From: Spirochaetota bacterium
GTDB taxonomy: Bacteria > Spirochaetota > UBA12135 > COTS27 > JAFLEE01
Reading direction: 5' to 3'
Assembly: GCA_017302015.1 (NCBI GenBank)
Contig: JAFLEE010000131.1
Location: 1-9,733, forward strand
Length of the DNA: 9,733 nt
The notes beneath the pieces are model-generated. The model worked only from the letters and a program-made list of their open reading frames with translations. It ran no database searches and was not told where the DNA came from. The position numbers were made by a program, and so were the translations under genes. The stretch's first letter is position 1. The number at the start of each line of letters is the position of its first letter. Of the stretch, positions 6,546 to 9,733 are shown piece after piece.

Positions 6546-7559
6546 CTATTTCGCCAGCCCGCGCTCCCGCAGGAGGGCCTCGGCTGCTTCCCGCACAGAC
6601 TTTTCGGGGTCGTTCTTGCGCTTGAACTCCAGGAGCTCGTTGACTTCGGCTTCGCGCCATTTGGCGAGGCCGCGCACGGCGAATAATCGGATGCGTGGGG
6701 CATTGTCTTTGCAGGCGCGAAGGAGCAATTCGCGCGTTTCGGTCCCGGGGAATTGCCCGAGGGCCCAGAGGGCGCGGGCGCGGATCTCGAAATCGGCGCT
6801 CGTGTAGAGGGCCTGGAGCGTGGCATAGGCGCGGGGGTCGGGCGCGTACTCCGCGAGGCCGGCCACGGCGGTCCAGCGGACGAGGGATTTGAGGTCGTCG
6901 CGCTTCACCAGGGAGATGAGGTATTCGAGGTCGGCGGGGCTCTTATAGGCCACGAGGGCCCGCAGCGCGGCCGCCTGGACGCCTTCGGCCCACGATTCGC
7001 CGTTGATGAACGGCGGGAGTTTGGAGCGGAACTCCGCCGGCCGGTGGATCTCTACGGCGCGCAGGCCCTCGATGACGAGGGCGCCGTGGCCGCGGTTTCG
7101 CGCGGCGTTGGTGGCGAAATCGGCGAGGAGGGGGAACTGGGCGGCGTTGGAGAGGGCGTTCATGTGGCGCAGGGCCTCGCCGATCACCAACAGGTCTTCC
7201 GGCGAAGCGAGGTCGCCCTTGCCGTCTTTGCGAGCCACCACGGCGGCGAAATAGCCCTCGTAGCGTCGTAGGTTCTGGGCCTCGATGAGGTCCATGAATT
7301 TCCGGGCGAGTTCGTTATTGTCGAGTTGGGGGAACAGGAGTTCGAGGGCCGCCTCGTAGGGCGCCCGGTTGGATTTCGCGATGTTATTGAAAAGGGCGAG
7401 GGCTTCGACCTGCTGGGCCCAGGTCCCGAAGCGGAACGTACGGCGGAAGGTCTCGACGGGGTTTTCGGGGGCCGCGTTGGAAGCGGGCGCCGGGGCCGCC
7501 ATGGCGGGCGCCAGGAGGGCAAGGAGCAGGGCCGGGCGGCACCAGTGGGGCGTTTTCAT
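6546..7559 (-). CDS. exported HEAT-repeat protein
   Basis: The 337-residue product starts MKTPHW and has a hydrophobic segment (about 9-20) followed by Ala/Pro-rich AMAAPAPASNAAP, a normal signal peptide and cleavage region. The rest is all-helical. The second half shows HEAT/PBS-lyase-type repeats: GVQAAALRALVAYKSPADLEYL (193-214), VRWTAVAGLAEYAPDPRAYATL (227-248), IRARALWALGQFPGTETRELLL (259-280), IRLFAVRGLAKWREAEVNELL (290-310) and SVREAAEALLRERG (321-334). Such solenoids are protein-binding scaffolds, and no catalytic residues are apparent. ATG 7559 overlaps the hisC stop as ATGA, so translation is probably coupled to hisC. A longer start at 7640 would sit inside hisC and lose the signal peptide, so it was rejected. 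The partner is unknown. Confidence 0.8.
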   Translation of the reverse strand: MKTPHWCRPALLLALLAPAMAAPAPASNAAPENPVETFRRTFRFGTWAQQVEALALFNNIAKSNRAPYEAALELLFPQLDNNELARKFMDLIEAQNLRRYEGYFAAVVARKDGKGDLASPEDLLVIGEALRHMNALSNAAQFPLLADFATNAARNRGHGALVIEGLRAVEIHRPAEFRSKLPPFINGESWAEGVQAAALRALVAYKSPADLEYLISLVKRDDLKSLVRWTAVAGLAEYAPDPRAYATLQALYTSADFEIRARALWALGQFPGTETRELLLRACKDNAPRIRLFAVRGLAKWREAEVNELLEFKRKNDPEKSVREAAEALLRERGLAK

Positions 7560-8614
7560 CCCGGGCGGGGCAACCATGCCCGGATCTCGGCGAGCACCTT
7601 CTTCATCTGGGCCGGGGTGCCCATGGAGATGCGCACCCACTCGCGCATGCCGGGCTTGTTGAAGAACCGGACGAAGATGCGCTTCTTCGCCAGGTCGAGG
7701 TAGAGGGACTCCATCTCGCGCCCGGGAAGGGAAGCCATGACGAAATTGGCCGAGGAGGGGAGCACCCGGAAACCGAGGTCCGCGAGATCTCGAGAGAAGC
7801 GGTCGCGGATTGCGGAGATCTTCTTGGCGTTCTTCGCGTAGTAGGCGTAGTGCTGGAAGACCGTGACGCCGATGGCCTGGGTGAGGGCATTGACGTTATA
7901 GGGGTCTTTGACCTTCAGCAGGGCCTGGATGAGGTCGGGCTGGCCGATGGCGTAGCCGAGGCGGACCCCGCAGAGCGAGTTCACCTTGGAGAAGGTGCGC
8001 AGCAGGAGGAGGTTCGGGTATTTCCGCACCAGGGGCAGGCAATTCTTCCCCCAGAAATCGGCGTAGGCCTCGTCGACGATGAAGAGGCGGTTGCGGTGGC
8101 GGGAGACCGCGGCCGCGATGCGCTCCACCGGTAGGGCGATTCCGGTGGGGGCGTTGGGATTGGTGAGGAAGACCACCTTCCCCGGGAGCTTGTCGAGGAG
8201 GCTTAAGTCGATGGTGAGGTCGTCGCCCATGGGCAGCACGCGGTGGGCGATGCCGAGGGCCTCGCTATAGGCGGCGTAGGCGCTATAGGTGTATTGGGTG
8301 AAGACGACCTCGTCTTCGGGGTCGAAGAAGGTGCGGAAGAGGAGGGCGATGAGCTCATCGCTGCCGTTGCCGAAGGCCAAATACTCGGGGGGGACCCCCA
8401 AGGTCTTGGAGGCGGCCTTGCGCAGGGCGTTCCAGGTGGGTTCGGGGTACAGGCGCAGGCGCTCGACCGGCCAGGCTTTCAATAGGCGCGCCACCGAGGC
8501 GTGGGCCGGGTAAGGGTTCTCGTTGGTGTTGAGCTTGATGAGGTCGCGGGCGGGGGGGGGCTGCTCCCCGTACTGGTAGGGCGAGAGGAGTTGGACGTGG
8601 CGGCTGGCGAACAT
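7556..8614 (-). CDS. hisC: histidinol-phosphate aminotransferase
   Basis: This 352-residue protein is a fold-type I PLP aminotransferase of the HisC family. HisC transfers an amino group between glutamate and imidazole-acetol phosphate in histidine biosynthesis, and some homologues also serve aromatic amino acids. Visible motifs are LNTNENPYP (28-36), FGNGSDELI (81-89), TNPNAPTG (151-158), VDEAYADF (180-187), TFSKVNSLCGVRLGYAIG (207-224) with the PLP-binding Lys210 and Arg218, and WVRISMGT (326-333) with the substrate-carboxylate Arg328. Length is normal. The usual TFSKAxGLAGxR loop reads VNSLCG, a mild change. No other his gene is nearby, so it is detached from any his operon, and a neighbouring substrate cannot be excluded. 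It lies 17 bp after the preceding minus-strand gene and overlaps the HEAT-repeat gene by 4 bp. A run of nine cytosines encodes Pro19-21. Confidence 0.9.
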   Translation of the reverse strand: MFASRHVQLLSPYQYGEQPPPARDLIKLNTNENPYPAHASVARLLKAWPVERLRLYPEPTWNALRKAASKTLGVPPEYLAFGNGSDELIALLFRTFFDPEDEVVFTQYTYSAYAAYSEALGIAHRVLPMGDDLTIDLSLLDKLPGKVVFLTNPNAPTGIALPVERIAAAVSRHRNRLFIVDEAYADFWGKNCLPLVRKYPNLLLLRTFSKVNSLCGVRLGYAIGQPDLIQALLKVKDPYNVNALTQAIGVTVFQHYAYYAKNAKKISAIRDRFSRDLADLGFRVLPSSANFVMASLPGREMESLYLDLAKKRIFVRFFNKPGMREWVRISMGTPAQMKKVLAEIRAWLPRPG

Positions 8615-8631
8615 GGCCCCCGATTATCCCC

Positions 8632-9480
8632 TCAGTTTACCAGGGTCTGGAAGAGCTGGCTCTCGCGGTCGCTCCCGATCTTGCTGCGGGCCATGGAGAG
8701 GGAGGCGTTCATGTCCTCCCGGAAATTGAGGGCCCGGCAGGATTTGCAGAGCATGAAGTAATAGTGGAACGACATGAGGTTCTCGTCGCGCATGGTCTTG
8801 AGGAGGCCCCAAGTTTCGGCGAATTGCTCCCGGCGGAAATAGATGCGGGCCTGCTGGTAGAGGTAGTATTCGTCGCCGGTCTTGCGGTAGAGGGCCTTCC
8901 ACCATGCGATGGCCTCGTCGGGGAACCCGGCCTTGAAATAGGCCTCCACCCGGATCTCCCACAGGAAGGCGAGGTCCTTCTTCCCGCCGTACTTCTCATA
9001 GATATCGATGGCGACCTTGGTCAGGGACCAACCCTTCGCGTACCAGAGTTCCTGGACCCAGGCGAGGTACCGGTCCTCGTCGTTGATCTTCCCGGAGAGG
9101 GAAATGTCGCGGAGCATGTCGATGCGGGCCATCCACCGGGGGCCGGGCTTCTCCTTTTCGGGCAAACCGTAGAGGTCGCGGACGGTGATGGCCACCAGGG
9201 GATCCTTGGCCGCCAGGCGCGACAGGAGTTCGTCGAAGAGGGGCCCCCAGCCGGGATCGAGGATGTAGAGGGACCGGGCGGTCTGGGAAGCCTTGGCGTA
9301 TTGCCCGTCGAATTGCTGCCAATAGATGAGTTGGGCCAAGTCGGCCTTGCTGCGGCGGGTGACTTCGAGGCCGGCGATAAGATTGCTGAGGGACTCGCCG
9401 AGGGTCCAAGCGGGAAGCGCGCCGATCAAAAGGAGGATGAAACCGAAGCGTACGCTCAGGATTCGTGGAAAACGGGTCAT
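8632..9480 (-). CDS. exported TPR-like helical repeat protein, function unknown
   Basis: The 282-residue product begins MTRFPRILSVRFG followed by a hydrophobic helix (about 12-26), a signal peptide with likely cleavage near TLG-ES. The remainder is helical and rich in Tyr/Trp, with TPR-like pairs. One lies in the N-terminal part (DLAQLIYWQQFDGQYAKASQ, 47-66); clearer units follow at about 170-200 (LWEIRVEAYFKAGFPDEAIAW), 204-232 (YYLYQQARIYFRREQFAETW) and 237-265 (FHYYFMLCKSCRALNFREDM). TPR solenoids hold partner proteins; no enzyme motif is present. The start is well supported: AAGGAA lies 7 nt before ATG 9480. It is the first gene of the minus-strand run leading into hisC, with a 17-bp gap. 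I do not recognise a named family. A CKSC pair at 245-248 might form a disulfide if the protein is periplasmic. Confidence 0.72.
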   Translation of the reverse strand: MTRFPRILSVRFGFILLLIGALPAWTLGESLSNLIAGLEVTRRSKADLAQLIYWQQFDGQYAKASQTARSLYILDPGWGPLFDELLSRLAAKDPLVAITVRDLYGLPEKEKPGPRWMARIDMLRDISLSGKINDEDRYLAWVQELWYAKGWSLTKVAIDIYEKYGGKKDLAFLWEIRVEAYFKAGFPDEAIAWWKALYRKTGDEYYLYQQARIYFRREQFAETWGLLKTMRDENLMSFHYYFMLCKSCRALNFREDMNASLSMARSKIGSDRESQLFQTLVN

Positions 9481-9483
9481 GGA

Positions 9484-9496
9484 AGGGTTCCTTGGA
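9484..9496 (-). promoter_or_regulatory. ribosome binding site of the 282-residue TPR-like gene
   Basis: AAGGAA is followed by CCCTTCC and then the ATG at 9480 on the minus strand. This is the best-formed Shine-Dalgarno site in the window and fixes the start codon. Confidence 0.6.
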
Positions 9497-9543
9497 TCAG
9501 GCGGGGATGAGGGAATTCTGGCCGTCCACCGCTTTCGGATATT

Positions 9544-9575
9544 GTCGGCACGGGGGCGTAGGGCCTGACACCGAC
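9544..9575. repeat. imperfect palindrome upstream of the TPR-like gene
   Basis: Outer arms GTCGG (9544-9548) and CCGAC (9571-9575) enclose an inner GGC/GCC pair, giving a two-step hairpin with a near-symmetric internal loop on either strand. The core, GTGTCAGGCCCTACG read on the minus strand, resembles short dispersed palindromic elements (REP-like) known in many bacteria. This is one copy only, so the repeat status is inferred. Confidence 0.3.
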
Positions 9576-9613
9576 CCGCTTGGCCCGAGGATCGCGTTGC
9601 GTTGAACCCCTAG

Positions 9614-9670
9614 TTGCCTCACCTAAAAATCCGGACGAAACCCACCCCCATTGCCTCACCTAAATTCCGG
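9614..9670. repeat. direct duplication of a 20/21-bp motif, 37-bp spacing
   Basis: TTGCCTCACCTAAA occurs at 9614-9627 and again at 9651-9664, each followed by a CCGG core (AATCCGG in the first, TTCCGG in the second) and preceded by a C-rich stretch ending in A or TAG. The copies start 37 bp apart. They lie in the leader region of the minus-strand TPR-like gene, 130-190 bp from its start. They may be paired binding sites or the trace of a local duplication. Confidence 0.55.
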
Positions 9671-9731
9671 TCAAGCGGTAGGTCTTCTTTTGGGTGTTTT
9701 TAGCCTGGATCTGCCCTGCGGGCAACCCTTT
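9660..9731 (-). CDS. possible C-terminal end of a gene entering from the right edge
   Basis: A minus-strand frame from the right edge runs 23 codons to TAG (9662-9660); its residues include KGLPAGQIQAKN and end KKTYRLTGI. The composition is protein-like, with balanced Lys/Gln/Thr, but a second frame is also open for 20 codons, so this is not proven. The stop falls inside the second copy of the duplicated motif. The family cannot be named from so little. Confidence 0.25.
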   Translation of the reverse strand, partial: KGLPAGQIQAKNTQKKTYRLTGI

Positions 9732-9733
9732 CT

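Larger units (their letters stand above)
9481..9733. other. right-edge non-coding region with repeats
   Basis: These 253 bp carry no convincing complete gene. They hold the leader of the TPR-like gene, one imperfect palindrome, a duplicated 20/21-bp motif, and a small hairpin GCCC-TGC-GGGC (about 9712-9722). A GTG-started 60-codon minus frame (9659-9477) is open but passes through both the repeats and the AAGGAA ribosome site, so I treat it as chance. No clear sigma-70 pair was found; GACAAT on the minus strand (9547-9542) is the nearest -10-like string. Confidence 0.5.

Noticed and set aside
8552-8560. G9 tract in hisC (and G8 at 4372-4379) as phase-variation sites
   Set aside because: Frames are intact, and a few runs of eight or nine G/C are expected by chance in DNA this GC-rich.
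8764-9510. 248-codon plus-strand open frame
   Set aside because: It is opposite the 282-residue TPR-like gene, which has a good ribosome site and signal peptide.
9477-9659. 60-codon minus-strand frame starting GTG
   Set aside because: It runs through both repeats and the ribosome site of the next gene; no domain and no ribosome site of its own.
9614-9670. CRISPR array
   Set aside because: Only two short copies with a 16-bp spacer, and no cas genes or further units.

Overview
This 9.7-kb window is GC-rich and gene-dense, with eight complete protein genes, one 3' gene fragment at the left edge, and a short repeat-bearing tail at the right edge. I see no tRNA, rRNA, CRISPR array, transposase or phage gene. 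The content suits a free-living bacterium with a diderm-type envelope. A Verrucomicrobiota-like or related PVC/candidate-phylum bacterium would fit: long proteins with signal peptides and TPR, HEAT or propeller repeats, housekeeping genes scattered between them, and a ZapA-type division gene. That placement is inference only; no marker gene here decides it.

Left part, 1-2576: the tail of an unidentified proline/alanine-rich, acidic-ended protein overlaps a zapA-like division gene (plus strand). Converging on it is a two-gene minus-strand operon: a TolB-like beta-propeller protein, then a secreted glutaminyl-peptide cyclotransferase. The last codons of the cyclotransferase gene physically overlap the end of zapA.

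Middle, 2577-5786: a 71-bp divergent spacer separates the propeller operon from a plus-strand pair of exported TPR proteins. The first carries a beta-rich C-terminal half of unknown type. The second has an N-terminal beta domain, a charged linker and a BamD/CpoB-like TPR array. The pair ends 4 bp from the stop codon of folE, and a 9-bp perfect inverted repeat spans both stops.

Right part, 9480 down to 5791, is a minus-strand run: an exported TPR-like protein, a histidinol-phosphate aminotransferase (hisC), an exported HEAT-repeat protein coupled to hisC by an ATGA overlap, and folE (GTP cyclohydrolase I). folE has a good sigma-70-type promoter of its own. The last 250 bp (9481-9733) hold a duplicated 20/21-bp motif, an imperfect palindrome and perhaps the last codons of another minus-strand gene.

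Five of the eight complete genes encode signal-peptide-bearing scaffold proteins with no recognisable enzyme motif, and a sixth is a secreted enzyme. The main theme is therefore envelope/periplasmic protein interaction, with three conserved housekeeping functions (ZapA, HisC, FolE) between. No complete novel defence or mobile system is evident. The most unusual points are the TPR-plus-beta-repeat protein, the overlapping or abutting convergent gene ends, and the right-edge repeats.
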